64,000 nucleotides of DNA from Alteromonadaceae bacterium BrNp21-10 (GTDB lineage Bacteria > Pseudomonadota > Gammaproteobacteria > Enterobacterales > Alteromonadaceae), in the NCBI GenBank assembly GCA_030418115.1, contig JAUHQD010000009.1, positions 95,362 through 159,361 of the forward strand, in the 5' to 3' direction. The notes under the pieces were generated by a model, which had not been told where the DNA came from, searched no databases, and worked only from the letters and a program-made list of their open reading frames with translations. The position numbers were made by a program, and so were the translations under genes. Each line of letters opens with the position of its first letter. The stretch's first letter is position 1. Below, piece after piece: positions 19,180 to 28,722 of this stretch.

Positions 19180-22100
19180 TTAGAATGAACCCCTAATTGC
19201 GAATGTATAGCGTCTATCATTCACCAACCAAGCACGGCTTAGTTTAAGGTCATTATCAACTTGCATAAAGGTTCTGGTTTCTGTATTCAACAGATTGACA
19301 CCTTGCAGTCCGATTTTTATTTTGTCGGTGATATCATAAAATACCGAACCATCAAGATAGCCATTAGATCCAGTCCATACAGGCAGCTTACTAATGGTAT
19401 CACGAGTGGTGACCAAATATTCTGAACGCCAGTTATAGGCTAATCGTGCCGACCATCCAGATTTTTCATACATGGCAATAAAGTTGGCTGTATGCTCCGA
19501 TTGACCTTGTAAAGGTACGCTGTCTTGTAAGGCGTAGCTATCAGAAGTCAACGTATCTTCACTGTCACCTATACCTCCTGCAGAATCAACATTAGAGTTA
19601 GGTACTCCTTCCGCATTGATATAGGTATAGTTGATTTGAGTACCGAGACCGTTAAAGGGTTCAGGTAACATATCGAAGAATTGTTGATAACTAAGCTCAA
19701 GTCCTTTCATTTCTCCTTTACCACCATTTCTGGGGCCTTCTACATCAACCAACTGAGTAGTTCCTGTTTCAGGATTGGTGTATTCCCTTGCTTGACCACC
19801 ATTAATGAAGAAGTTTTTCAAGTCTTTGTAAAATACTGATGCAGTTAATGAACCCACATCGCTGAAATACCATTCTAAAGAAAGATCCCATTGCACTGAT
19901 TCCATTGGTTTCAGGAAAGGGTTGCCACCAGAAGCTCTAAAACCGTTAACTTGCACACTACTAGGATCAATTAATAGGTTCTGTTCTAGTTCTTCACCAT
20001 TTTCATCCAATGGAACACCATTTTCGCTAACTTCTTGGTAATCCCCAGGTAAGCCTTCACCGACACGATATGGATTTTCAGCATTCCAATAGGCGGGGAG
20101 GCGATCCGCTTGCGCGCTATTACCCAATAAGCTGATCTGAGTGTAGTTACGAAGTGCACCAATGTCTGGTAGGGCAATTGCCTTAGAGACAGCAAAACGC
20201 GTGAGTATGTCATCGGTCAAGCTCACTTTAATGTTGAAACTTGGCAACACTTTGGTGAAAGAGTTTTCAGCATTTTCGCCAACAACAGCGCCATTCATAA
20301 AGTCTCTTAACTGTTCAGGCAAATAGTTAACTGTCTGCTCTAAAAATTGAGTGTTTTCAGCAAAAAGATCATAGTCTTCAGGATTAAAATTATTAGGATC
20401 CCAATCGTCTGGAGCTGGGAATTGAGTCAATGAAGTCGGATATAGTGTTGAGCCTTTTGAAGTGTTTTTAACTTCTACAACCCGAACGCCGACATTACCA
20501 GAAAAACGATATTCGGTATTATCATTTTCAAAGTCTACTCTGACATATGCGGCAGTATTTTCCTGACTAACATCGCTTACTTCCTGAGGTAGGAAATGAC
20601 TGCTGGTAGCCTTTCTGGTACAAATTTCATCATCATATATCCTTTGTGCCATTGGGCGCCAATCGCCACAACGCTCTTCGTATAATGGACGGAAAATTTC
20701 ACCCCAATTATCGTATTCTTTTGTCAATGCGTGAGAGGGATGCAGCATGGTATTACCACCCTGAATATCAAGCACACTGCCACGATAGAAGTCGCCCCAA
20801 TCTACGGTTTCATAAACACTGTCTACACCGGCTGTATTGGCTATTTCGCCTAATATTGGATTATCAAGGAAAGTGGTACCAGCCCATAGAGCTCCGAGTG
20901 AACCCCAGTTATAGGCGCTATTTTTAACGCGTTGTTGGCGTTTGGCATAACGGACACCAAATTTAACTTGGGTAATATGATCGTTGTCTAAGAAATAGGT
21001 GCCATCTAGACGAGCAGCGTTAGATTTACCTTCACTGCGTTCGTAGTGATCCATGGCCGCAGCAAAATGATAGGATTCGATATCACTAAAATAACTATCG
21101 CCACGGTAGTCTGCGCCATTAGCCGCAATTTCTTCTTCAGAGGCAAATGACCAAGGGTTGACTAGTGTTAAATGAGGGTTACCATCAGAAGTATCCCAGA
21201 TCTGATTAGCATGCGTCATCAGCATGAGTTTCATATCATCATCAACTTTAGTGGCGTGCACATGTTGAAAGTCGGCGACTAACTGTAATGAATCTGTTGC
21301 TGTCCATTCAAGTTTAAAGTTGTAATCATCAACTTTAGTGCGCTGTTCTTTATATCTGTCGCCGTTACTAAAGCGGAAACCAAAATTTTGTACATCTTCA
21401 TTAGGAACGCGGTCTTCTGCGTCACCACCTCTCCAACCACCTGATGCGTCGGTAATAGTACCGCTAGAAAATACACCTCTATCATCAAATTCAAACTCTG
21501 TGCCTGGGGCTGCGCCTGCTTTATATACATTAGCTTGACTCTCGTAGCCGATCCCTTTTTCATTCCAAGCTAAGCTAGAATCAGAGCGAATAAATTGTAA
21601 TGTAGCGCGTAAGCTATCATCTGGGCTCGCCCATTGTACTGCTGCAGCGATACCGGTTCGCTCACGAGTGTCATCTTTCATGCTTAGGTTGGCAGATGTA
21701 GGTACAAGAACACCTTCATCACCTATTTCTACGTCGCTAGGTGCATAATTGGCAAAACTTCCATCAAATACATAACTACTTGATGCATTAGGAAACTGAT
21801 CAAGCGTACGGAATTCAAAAATATCGTTATTGACGCCATGACTAGAGGTTTTTAATTCAGATTTGGCGACATTTAATAAAAAGCCAAACTCGCCTAGATT
21901 ATCCGTTTTCCAGCGATCGCTATATATTGCTGAAAAAGATGGGGTAGTGTCTTTGGCTAAATCGCCGTATGTCATATCTGCTGAAAATGCTAATTGGCGA
22001 TTTTGTTGATCAAAAGGTAAGCGTGTGCGCAGACTGATGGTGCCGGCAATACCGCCCTCTATCATATCGGCAGTTTGGTTTTTATAAACATCAACACCGC

Positions 22101-22608
22101 CCATAAGTTCAGGTGGGACGTCTTGGAAACTAAGGCCTCGACCTGAGTCGGCAGTAAAGGTATCACGCCCGTTAAATTCACTACGGGTTTGTGTCATACC
22201 ACGTACTACAGCACCAGAACCTTCCGCACTAAAGTGATCAGGATCATTTGGTGCTGCAAATCGTTCAATAGAAACACCAGGTAGACGTTGCATTGCTTCC
22301 AATACGCTACGATCCGGTAGTGCGCCTATATCCGTTGCCGTTAGACCATCAACGAAGGTATCAGCATTACGCTTTAAACTTTGCGCATTTAATAGACTGC
22401 TGCGCATACCTTTTACTTCAACAACTTCTAGTTCGTCCTCATTTTCTTGGCTTTGTGACGCTTGTTGTTCAGCATTAGTTGTTGCTACAGCGGCTTCTTG
22501 GCCGGATGCTGCGGTAATATATCCTAAGGTAGCTAATGCCAATAGTGACTTTTTGAATATAGGGTTACATACCCTATCCGTTTGTTGTTGTTTGTTAACC
22601 TGCGCCAT
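19180..22608 (-). CDS. TonB-dependent outer-membrane receptor, probably for xylan oligosaccharides
   Basis: Outer-membrane transporter of 1142 residues. A Sec signal (LLALATLGYITAASGQ) is followed by an acidic linker, a TonB-box-like segment (LEVVEVKGMR), a plug domain (DIGALPDRSVLEAMQRLPGVSIERF) and a long beta-barrel ending in RRYTFAIRGSF, with the terminal Phe expected for barrel insertion. The ATG at 22608 is preferred over the one at 22623 because GGAG lies 7 bases upstream. Size and plug sequence fit marine carbohydrate receptors. It is divergent from the carbohydrate-binding lipoprotein, which probably works with it. The ligand is inferred from the locus. Confidence 0.9.
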   Translation of the reverse strand: MAQVNKQQQTDRVCNPIFKKSLLALATLGYITAASGQEAAVATTNAEQQASQSQENEDELEVVEVKGMRSSLLNAQSLKRNADTFVDGLTATDIGALPDRSVLEAMQRLPGVSIERFAAPNDPDHFSAEGSGAVVRGMTQTRSEFNGRDTFTADSGRGLSFQDVPPELMGGVDVYKNQTADMIEGGIAGTISLRTRLPFDQQNRQLAFSADMTYGDLAKDTTPSFSAIYSDRWKTDNLGEFGFLLNVAKSELKTSSHGVNNDIFEFRTLDQFPNASSSYVFDGSFANYAPSDVEIGDEGVLVPTSANLSMKDDTRERTGIAAAVQWASPDDSLRATLQFIRSDSSLAWNEKGIGYESQANVYKAGAAPGTEFEFDDRGVFSSGTITDASGGWRGGDAEDRVPNEDVQNFGFRFSNGDRYKEQRTKVDDYNFKLEWTATDSLQLVADFQHVHATKVDDDMKLMLMTHANQIWDTSDGNPHLTLVNPWSFASEEEIAANGADYRGDSYFSDIESYHFAAAMDHYERSEGKSNAARLDGTYFLDNDHITQVKFGVRYAKRQQRVKNSAYNWGSLGALWAGTTFLDNPILGEIANTAGVDSVYETVDWGDFYRGSVLDIQGGNTMLHPSHALTKEYDNWGEIFRPLYEERCGDWRPMAQRIYDDEICTRKATSSHFLPQEVSDVSQENTAAYVRVDFENDNTEYRFSGNVGVRVVEVKNTSKGSTLYPTSLTQFPAPDDWDPNNFNPEDYDLFAENTQFLEQTVNYLPEQLRDFMNGAVVGENAENSFTKVLPSFNIKVSLTDDILTRFAVSKAIALPDIGALRNYTQISLLGNSAQADRLPAYWNAENPYRVGEGLPGDYQEVSENGVPLDENGEELEQNLLIDPSSVQVNGFRASGGNPFLKPMESVQWDLSLEWYFSDVGSLTASVFYKDLKNFFINGGQAREYTNPETGTTQLVDVEGPRNGGKGEMKGLELSYQQFFDMLPEPFNGLGTQINYTYINAEGVPNSNVDSAGGIGDSEDTLTSDSYALQDSVPLQGQSEHTANFIAMYEKSGWSARLAYNWRSEYLVTTRDTISKLPVWTGSNGYLDGSVFYDITDKIKIGLQGVNLLNTETRTFMQVDNDLKLSRAWLVNDRRYTFAIRGSF

Positions 22609-22937
22609 CGTTTTGCTCCACATCGGTCTTTATTTATTATGTTTATTCATCACCTGTAAATTACTGCAATAAGAAATTCACGGGTGTATAAAATCTGTAC
22701 TACACCACTCATTGCCTACTCATTTAATATTTCAAAATATTAAAATAGAGTAAATAAAATCAATAAGTAGCAATTCCCAGTAAGAATTTAATGGCAAGGT
22801 GTCTAACAAAATATTATGTTTTCTAACAAAAACTGATCTTTATTTATCATTTGTTAACAAGTGATATTACTTTTGCTTTCAGCCCACTATATGATTCTTC
22901 TATTCTAATCAGAATAATAAATAAATGGGTGAGTGAA
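22609..22937. promoter_or_regulatory. Divergent promoter region with palindrome and direct repeats
   Basis: AT-rich region of 329 bases between the receptor and lipoprotein genes. It holds a palindrome, TTTAATATTT-CA-AAATATTAAA (22723-22744), and two copies of TCTAACAAAA (22802-22811 and 22822-22831) spaced exactly 20 bases apart, about two helical turns. These are plausible operator sites for a regulator of the locus; the regulator is not identified. Confidence 0.45.
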
Positions 22938-24428
22938 ATGAAGAATAGTAATTGGTTGCGCTTTATAGGTTTATGTTCAGTGCTAGTGGTAAGTGCTTGC
23001 AGTTTGGAGATGGAAGATGAAGAAGTTGGGTTGGGTAAATACACGGCTCCTACAAGCGATAGTACACCGGGTTCTACACAAGTTGATATAGGTGATTCAA
23101 CTTTTGATGACGGTAGCACCGGCCTATGGACCCCAAGTGGTTCCGCGACACTAATTAGTGAACAGAATGTGGTTCATGCGGGTAATTACAGCCTTAAGGT
23201 ATCGGGAAGGACCGCAGTAGAAGATGGTGGTGTTGTTTCTTTAGGCGAACAGTTAATCGTTGGCAATAGCTATACCATTTCTGCATGGGTGCGATTGGCT
23301 TCGGGCGATGCGCCAGTATCTGATATTACTAAATTAGTATTAAATTACTCGGATGAGAACGGCGATAACGTTATTGTTATTAAAGAAGCAACCGCTGCTG
23401 ATAGTAAATGGATAAAAGTATCAGGTAGGTTTGTTTATGAATCGGTTGGCACAGTTACTTCTTTACCTACCTTATCTATTACAGGGCCCGAAAGTTCTCA
23501 TGACTTTTATATTGATACAGTAACCGTTACTGATCATGGTGCCGATTCCGATGAAGTTGCTCCGATTAATATTTCTGTTGCTAGTGGTTGGCGGGTATCT
23601 GCTGGTGAATTAGTTTACACAACCGATGGCGCGTCTTACCAACCAACAGTTGGTGATCAGCAATTAGTATTTGATTTAGTCGGACCTATAGATCTGAGTG
23701 CAGCTGAAATTGTATTCACTTATAAGGTTGATCAGGCCTATATTGATAGTGGCTCTGACGTACAGCCTTTCGCTCAAGACAAACAAAGTTGGAGCGGACA
23801 TTGGGGATGCTATATAGGTAATGGCGACTTACCTGCTGCCGATGAAGAAGGCACGTACAGCTGTACCTTTGACAATGCCGCATTTAATTTAACTGATGAA
23901 ACAATGGGTATTCAAATAGGTGTGCAGGCTAAAGGTGGTTCTGTTGGTGGTACATTGACGATTACTGGTGTGTCGATTATTTTACCTGCAGTAGAATCGA
24001 ATGATATTTCAGCCGATATGTCTTCAGGTTGGAGAGCATCTAATGAGTTTGAATACACTGATGACGGCGTGTCATTTCAGCCTACAGCGGACAATGAGCA
24101 AATCGTGTTTGATTTAGTCGGTCCCTTGGACCTTAGCGCTAGTGAAGTCATTTTCGCCTATAAAGTGGATCAGGCTTATATTGATAGTGGTGCTGACTTG
24201 CAGCCCTTTGCCCAAACTATTAGTGGTACAGGACAATGGGATTGCTATATCGGTAATGGCAACTTGCCCGATGCAGATACAGAAACTAGCTATACCTGTG
24301 CTCTTGTAAATGACGACTTTAATTTACTAGATGACACTATGGGTATAAAAATTGGAATTCAGGCCAAAGGAAGTAGTATTAGCGGAAGAGTAACCGTTAC
24401 CGCTGTGGATGTTATTGTACCTGACTGA
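22938..24428 (+). CDS. Carbohydrate-binding lipoprotein: CBM4/9-like module plus duplicated unknown domain
   Basis: Lipoprotein of 496 residues (lipobox SAC, C21). Residues about 50-205 resemble a CBM4/9 carbohydrate-binding beta-sandwich (STFDDGSTGLWTPSG, YSLKVSGRT, YTISAWVRL, ending FYIDTVTV). Two tandem homologous domains follow, about 210-352 and 356-496. Each shares SGWR, FDLVGP-DLSA, KVDQAYIDSG and a conserved Cys pair (CYIGNG and a second Cys about 14-17 residues later). No catalytic domain is present. It probably acts as a surface glycan-binding partner of the divergent receptor. The start at 22938 has GGTGAG upstream and is followed by the signal peptide; longer frames lack support. 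Confidence 0.75.
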   Translation: MKNSNWLRFIGLCSVLVVSACSLEMEDEEVGLGKYTAPTSDSTPGSTQVDIGDSTFDDGSTGLWTPSGSATLISEQNVVHAGNYSLKVSGRTAVEDGGVVSLGEQLIVGNSYTISAWVRLASGDAPVSDITKLVLNYSDENGDNVIVIKEATAADSKWIKVSGRFVYESVGTVTSLPTLSITGPESSHDFYIDTVTVTDHGADSDEVAPINISVASGWRVSAGELVYTTDGASYQPTVGDQQLVFDLVGPIDLSAAEIVFTYKVDQAYIDSGSDVQPFAQDKQSWSGHWGCYIGNGDLPAADEEGTYSCTFDNAAFNLTDETMGIQIGVQAKGGSVGGTLTITGVSIILPAVESNDISADMSSGWRASNEFEYTDDGVSFQPTADNEQIVFDLVGPLDLSASEVIFAYKVDQAYIDSGADLQPFAQTISGTGQWDCYIGNGNLPDADTETSYTCALVNDDFNLLDDTMGIKIGIQAKGSSISGRVTVTAVDVIVPD

Positions 24429-24456
24429 TTTATATAACTTAGATTAATGGTAATTT

Positions 24457-24489
24457 AAAAGCCGAATACTTAGGGTATTCGGCTTTTTT
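24457..24489. terminator. Rho-independent terminator after the CBM lipoprotein gene
   Basis: AAAAGCCGAATAC pairs with GTATTCGGCTTTT around a short loop and is followed by T residues. It lies between the lipoprotein gene and the convergent thioesterase gene and can serve both strands. Confidence 0.85.
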
Positions 24490-24552
24490 ATTACTTGTAT
24501 TGAATACCGTTGTTTTATCGTCGCTTATAATCACACTTTAAGTGACAAAGCT

Positions 24553-25356
24553 TTAATCAAAGATGCCTACTACCTGTCGACTGAGTGCGAGTAAATTACC
24601 TTGTGGATCCCACAAATGACCTTCCGTATGGGCATAACCGTCTTCTGCTTGAATCGTTTTGTCTTGAAAGGCGATCCATTCGGTGGGTGATATGCTTGAT
24701 TGCGGGTGAATAAACTCCAAATTCCAACTCATACTGCTAGCAGGGGCAGGCCAGCGTAGCATTTGTAATGGTGCAGGAGCCCACGCATCGGCCAATGCAA
24801 TAATATGGGCATTGGTGATTTTTTCTGGCGCTTTTGTAAAACGCATCCAACCATGAATATGGCTGTCTTTGCTACCGGTAAAAGGCATGCTGCCATCAAT
24901 CATTGCCAAATCTACATGATGTAAAAACTTAGGTGTTATCTTAGGGATTTGCGGTATGTATTTAGGTTTTTTTGGTAATGCCATTGAATGCTTAGGTTGA
25001 TTGTCCACGCGGATCTTTGAGGTTCTCGCAAGCGCGAATACCGCTAGGCACAACACGCATACATTGCCATTTTGCATGGCTTTACCTTCAATTTGCGTGG
25101 CATTTTTGCCCTGACGCAACACTGTCACTTCAATGTTAAATGGCTGTTCCGTGTTGAGCGGGCCAACAAAGTTGGTGGTAAAACTACGTAATTCACGCTT
25201 GTCGGTTAATTTGCTTGCCATGGCCTCATAGGTCATGGCCGCTGATAGGCCACCAAAAGCGGTACGTCCTTGTGTCCAATCTTTGGGGATATACAACTCA
25301 ACATTGGCTTGTTGTTGGTTTTGTCGCACTGCGGCGAGTAATTCATCAATTAACAT
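24553..25356 (-). CDS. TesB-like acyl-CoA thioesterase (double hotdog fold)
   Basis: Protein of 267 residues with two hotdog halves. The N-terminal part shows TQGRTAFGGLSAAMTYEAM and RSFTTNFVGPLNTEQP, which fit the thioesterase-II/4HBT_3 family; the C-terminal half has HIIALADAWAPAPLQML. It would hydrolyse acyl-CoA thioesters in the cytoplasm. It is not obviously related to xylan use and may be a core gene flanking the inserted functions. Substrate chain length cannot be judged. Confidence 0.8.
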   Translation of the reverse strand: MLIDELLAAVRQNQQQANVELYIPKDWTQGRTAFGGLSAAMTYEAMASKLTDKRELRSFTTNFVGPLNTEQPFNIEVTVLRQGKNATQIEGKAMQNGNVCVLCLAVFALARTSKIRVDNQPKHSMALPKKPKYIPQIPKITPKFLHHVDLAMIDGSMPFTGSKDSHIHGWMRFTKAPEKITNAHIIALADAWAPAPLQMLRWPAPASSMSWNLEFIHPQSSISPTEWIAFQDKTIQAEDGYAHTEGHLWDPQGNLLALSRQVVGIFD

Positions 25357-25486
25357 TCGTAATCTCGGCCTAAATATAAAAAGTAACTATGCGGGACATG
25401 TTTATAGCTTTCATCTGGTCGGATGTCTAGTGTTGAAGGGGAACAATGGTTGAGTTTTTGTATAGCAGAAGTGTTGGTCAGTTAGT

Positions 25487-26086
25487 TTATTTCAAACGTT
25501 GGTAAGCTTGGTGTAGTAAGCCGGTGTGGTCATTTTCACCGCCTTTGTCTGGATGGTGGCGATGTAACATTTTTCGATATTGTTGCTTAAGTTGTTGAGC
25601 GGAATAGGGAGATTCTAGCGATAACAATTCCAGCGCTTGCTGCAATGACATACTGTTATTTGATTCTGCTGGTGCTAAGCCCGCAAATTTTAACCAAAAA
25701 CGGTCTAGAAGTGATTCAACTTGTTGCTGGTCGGTGTCTGCCAGGTGTTGCCAGTTAAGGTAGTAGGTGCGTAGTTTATCTTGTTGTACTAAACCCTCTT
25801 GTCCACTTTGCCAAGGCGCTAGTCGAATGCGGATACAACCAATATGTAATAGCCCAAGGTGGTCACTCAACCATTTTTCACGGATATGATACAAAGCGTT
25901 AAACACAATAAAGTGGCTTTGGAAAAGCCGTAAAGGGTCTTGTAAATCTTCTGCTTCAAAAAGCTGATAAGGGGCGGACTGCAGTATTTTAAATAACGCA
26001 TACTCGGAAATACCGTCGGTGTGTTCCAACAATATGTTTTGTAGTATGGGTTGCAGTGGCGCCCAGTCGCTCGGATTAGGTGGCAT
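25487..26086 (-). CDS. DnaJ-related protein with C-terminal J domain
   Basis: Protein of 199 residues. The N-terminal half resembles the DnaJ-related N-terminal domain seen in gammaproteobacteria (LLEHTDGISEYALFKILQ, FQSHFIVFNALYHIR). The C-terminal 50 residues form a J domain with the HPD motif (RHHPDKGG) that stimulates DnaK ATPase. It has no glycine-rich or zinc-finger domain, so it is a type III J protein. Probably a housekeeping co-chaperone unrelated to the sugar genes. Confidence 0.85.
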   Translation of the reverse strand: MPPNPSDWAPLQPILQNILLEHTDGISEYALFKILQSAPYQLFEAEDLQDPLRLFQSHFIVFNALYHIREKWLSDHLGLLHIGCIRIRLAPWQSGQEGLVQQDKLRTYYLNWQHLADTDQQQVESLLDRFWLKFAGLAPAESNNSMSLQQALELLSLESPYSAQQLKQQYRKMLHRHHPDKGGENDHTGLLHQAYQRLK

Positions 26087-26148
26087 AAGGTTAGGGTAAG
26101 GATTGTGTCCTATAAAAGCAACAGTGAGCGCGAGTGGGTGGTTAAAGT

Positions 26149-26184
26149 AAAAAAGCCCTTGCTACAAGGTAGTAAGGGCTTTTT
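26149..26184 (-). terminator. Terminator downstream of the cytoplasmic GH43 gene
   Basis: AAAAAGCCCTT and AAGGGCTTTTT form a strong stem with T/A tracts on both sides, 15 bases after the GH43 stop codon. It ends the minus-strand GH43 transcript. Confidence 0.85.
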
Positions 26185-26198
26185 AGCTTGGTGAGATT

Positions 26199-27218
26199 TT
26201 AGCCTCTATAAGGATCTAAAGTAATGATCTTGCCATCGGCATCATACTGAATTTCAGCCATCTTAATAGAACGTAGATGGGTTACCCCTTCGGATAAGCT
26301 AGAGTCGTGATAGAACAAGTACCACTTGCTTTCGTAGGCACAAATAGAATGATGGGTAGTCCAGCCTACTACTGGGGTTAAAATCGGCCCCTGATAGGTG
26401 AACGGCCCGTAAGGGTTATCACCGGTGGCATAGCAAATCAGGTGGGTATCACCTGTGGAATAAGAGAAGTAATATTGGCCGTTGTACTTATGCATCCAGC
26501 TGGCTTCAAAAAAGCGACGGTCATGGTCACCGGCTAATATCACATCGCCATTTTCATCGACAATCTGAATCTCTTTCGGCGTTTCAGCACATTCGAGCAT
26601 ATCGTCAGTTAGTTTAGCAACGATAGGGCCTAAAGCCGGCTCATGGTCCGCAGGCTCACCTATAGCAGCATTATATTCATTGTTGCGATAATTCTGTAAC
26701 TGACCACCCCAAATGCCGCCCCAGTACATATAGTAGCTGCCGTCGTCATCTTCAAATACCGCAGGGTCAATGGAGTAACTTTCCTTGATCGCTTCTGGTT
26801 CAGCAATAAAAGGCCCTGTGGGTGAATCGCTGACCGCTACACCAATCTGGAAAATGCCATCGGCTTTTTTCGCCGGGAAATACAAATAGTATTTACCGTC
26901 TTTGTGCGCAGCATCTGGTGCCCACATTTGGCGTTCGGCCCATTTTACATCATCCACATGCAACGCCACGCCATGGTCAATGGCGTTAGCTTGTGGGTTA
27001 TCCATGGAAATCACATGGTAATCCTGCATACCAAAATGATCACCATTGTCATTAAACGGAATACCCGCTTCAATGTCGTGTGAAGGATAGATATAAATCC
27101 GGCCATCAAACACATGTGCGGAAGGATCGGCAGTGTAAATGTTGTCGACCAAGGGTTGAGAAATCGCTTTTTTACGGAGTTCTTTAAAATCGATTTCGTC
27201 TATATTGTCTTCTGGCAT
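26199..27218 (-). CDS. Cytoplasmic GH43 beta-xylosidase / alpha-L-arabinofuranosidase
   Basis: Enzyme of 339 residues without a signal peptide, so intracellular. The catalytic triad typical of GH43 is visible: D31 in YTADPSAHVFDG, an Asp in YSIDPAVFEDDDG, and a Glu in RRFFEASWMHKYNG. It has only the propeller domain. It follows the GPH symporter gene on the same strand (40 bases), so it probably splits imported xylo-oligosaccharides or arabinosylated ones into monomers. Confidence 0.9.
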   Translation of the reverse strand: MPEDNIDEIDFKELRKKAISQPLVDNIYTADPSAHVFDGRIYIYPSHDIEAGIPFNDNGDHFGMQDYHVISMDNPQANAIDHGVALHVDDVKWAERQMWAPDAAHKDGKYYLYFPAKKADGIFQIGVAVSDSPTGPFIAEPEAIKESYSIDPAVFEDDDGSYYMYWGGIWGGQLQNYRNNEYNAAIGEPADHEPALGPIVAKLTDDMLECAETPKEIQIVDENGDVILAGDHDRRFFEASWMHKYNGQYYFSYSTGDTHLICYATGDNPYGPFTYQGPILTPVVGWTTHHSICAYESKWYLFYHDSSLSEGVTHLRSIKMAEIQYDADGKIITLDPYRG

Positions 27219-27258
27219 TGCTTATAACTCTAACTTTAAGGAAATTTTAGCGCTGTGG

Positions 27259-28722
27259 TTATACAGCGCTAGAGGAACGGCGAGTCGCAAGTTCATGTTC
27301 AATTTGCTGTTCTAAGCCTTTATTAATGCGGTAGGCAAACATAAGACCCACAGCAATTAGGAAAGGAATAGACGCGTAAACACTCACCGCTAATTTAACA
27401 CCGTTAATGGTGTCGGCAGCTTGCACTGCTAAATCTGGATTGTAATTAAAACTATCAAGGATATTGGTCACAAGGGCAGAACCTAAAGTTAGCCCTACTT
27501 TCAAGCCTACAATCATCGCTGAGAAGATAATGGCAGTGGCGCGGCGATTGTTTTTCCATTCGGAATAATCGGCAACATCGGCAATCATTGCCCATAACAA
27601 TGGGATGGTAATGCCGTAGAAAAAGCCGTGCAGTATTTGTGAAATAAACATCAAGCCAATGGAATCTGCCGCGAAGAAATAGAACACCAAAATAAACAAG
27701 GTGGATATAAACAGGGCGGCGGCAAATACGTCGCGCTTGCCAAAGCGGTCTGCTAAAGGCTTAGAAAAACCGATGCCGACAATCATCAAAATAATGCCAC
27801 TAGCATTAAACAAACTAAAAGCTGAGGTGGCAGGGTCATCAGGCCAATGGAAATTCGTGAATACGCTACTGATACCCGCAATAAAGCTATTAAAACCGAT
27901 ATCCTCTAGGAATATGGCTAATTGGCCGACATCTGCATAGTCTTTAAAATAGTACACATAGGTGCCGCCCTTTAAGGCTAGAGTAATAAACACCAGTACT
28001 GTAACAAAGAGCATGATCAACCAAGGAACATTTTTAAATAAGTCAGAGAAGTCTTCGGCAACAGTGGATTTCTGCTCTGGCTTAGGGACTATACGTTCTT
28101 TAGTCGTAAAGAAAGTGATCAAGAAACAGACAATACCGATAATCGATAAGAAGGTCATGACCTTTTCAAAGCCAACGGCTTTATCGCCGTCACCCGCCAT
28201 TAATACTAGCGGTAGTAACAATGCCTGAATAATAAACTGCGCCACCATGACCGCCACAAAACGGTAAGACGACATACTGTTCCGATCTTTCATGCTGCCA
28301 GTAATGACGCCACTTAGCGCGGCATAGGGCAGGTTGTTGGCTGAATAGACAAACATTAATAATAAGTAAGTGATGAAGGCATAGTAAATTTTTCCGTCAG
28401 GACTAAAATCCGGCGTACTGAACGCTAATAATGCCAACACTCCAAAAGGCACTGAAGTGAATAATATCCATGGGCGGAATTTACCCCAACGTGATTGGGT
28501 GCGATCTGCTAACAAGCCAATTAAAGGGTTAAATACAAAGGCCCCTAAAATACCGCAAGTGAAAATGATAGCGGTAGCAGAGCTGGCGGGGATGCGGTAA
28601 ACATCGGTATAGAAAAAGGCGATAAAGGTTACTAAGGTTTGAAAAACCAAGTTAGCGGCTAGATCACCGAGGCTGTAACCGACTTTCTCGGTAATGGATA
28701 ATTTATGATCATTTATATTCAT
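27259..28722 (-). CDS. GPH-family (glycoside-pentoside-hexuronide:cation) symporter
   Basis: Inner-membrane transporter of 487 residues with twelve helices. EKVGYSLGDLAANLVFQ at the N-terminus and FNPLIGLLADRTQSRWGKFRPWILF are signatures of the family that includes XylP and XynB-linked transporters; MIADVADYSEWKNNRRATA is the conserved second-half motif. With the adjacent cytoplasmic GH43 it most likely imports xylo-oligosaccharides with protons or sodium. First gene of a two-gene minus-strand operon. Confidence 0.9.
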   Translation of the reverse strand: MNINDHKLSITEKVGYSLGDLAANLVFQTLVTFIAFFYTDVYRIPASSATAIIFTCGILGAFVFNPLIGLLADRTQSRWGKFRPWILFTSVPFGVLALLAFSTPDFSPDGKIYYAFITYLLLMFVYSANNLPYAALSGVITGSMKDRNSMSSYRFVAVMVAQFIIQALLLPLVLMAGDGDKAVGFEKVMTFLSIIGIVCFLITFFTTKERIVPKPEQKSTVAEDFSDLFKNVPWLIMLFVTVLVFITLALKGGTYVYYFKDYADVGQLAIFLEDIGFNSFIAGISSVFTNFHWPDDPATSAFSLFNASGIILMIVGIGFSKPLADRFGKRDVFAAALFISTLFILVFYFFAADSIGLMFISQILHGFFYGITIPLLWAMIADVADYSEWKNNRRATAIIFSAMIVGLKVGLTLGSALVTNILDSFNYNPDLAVQAADTINGVKLAVSVYASIPFLIAVGLMFAYRINKGLEQQIEHELATRRSSSAV

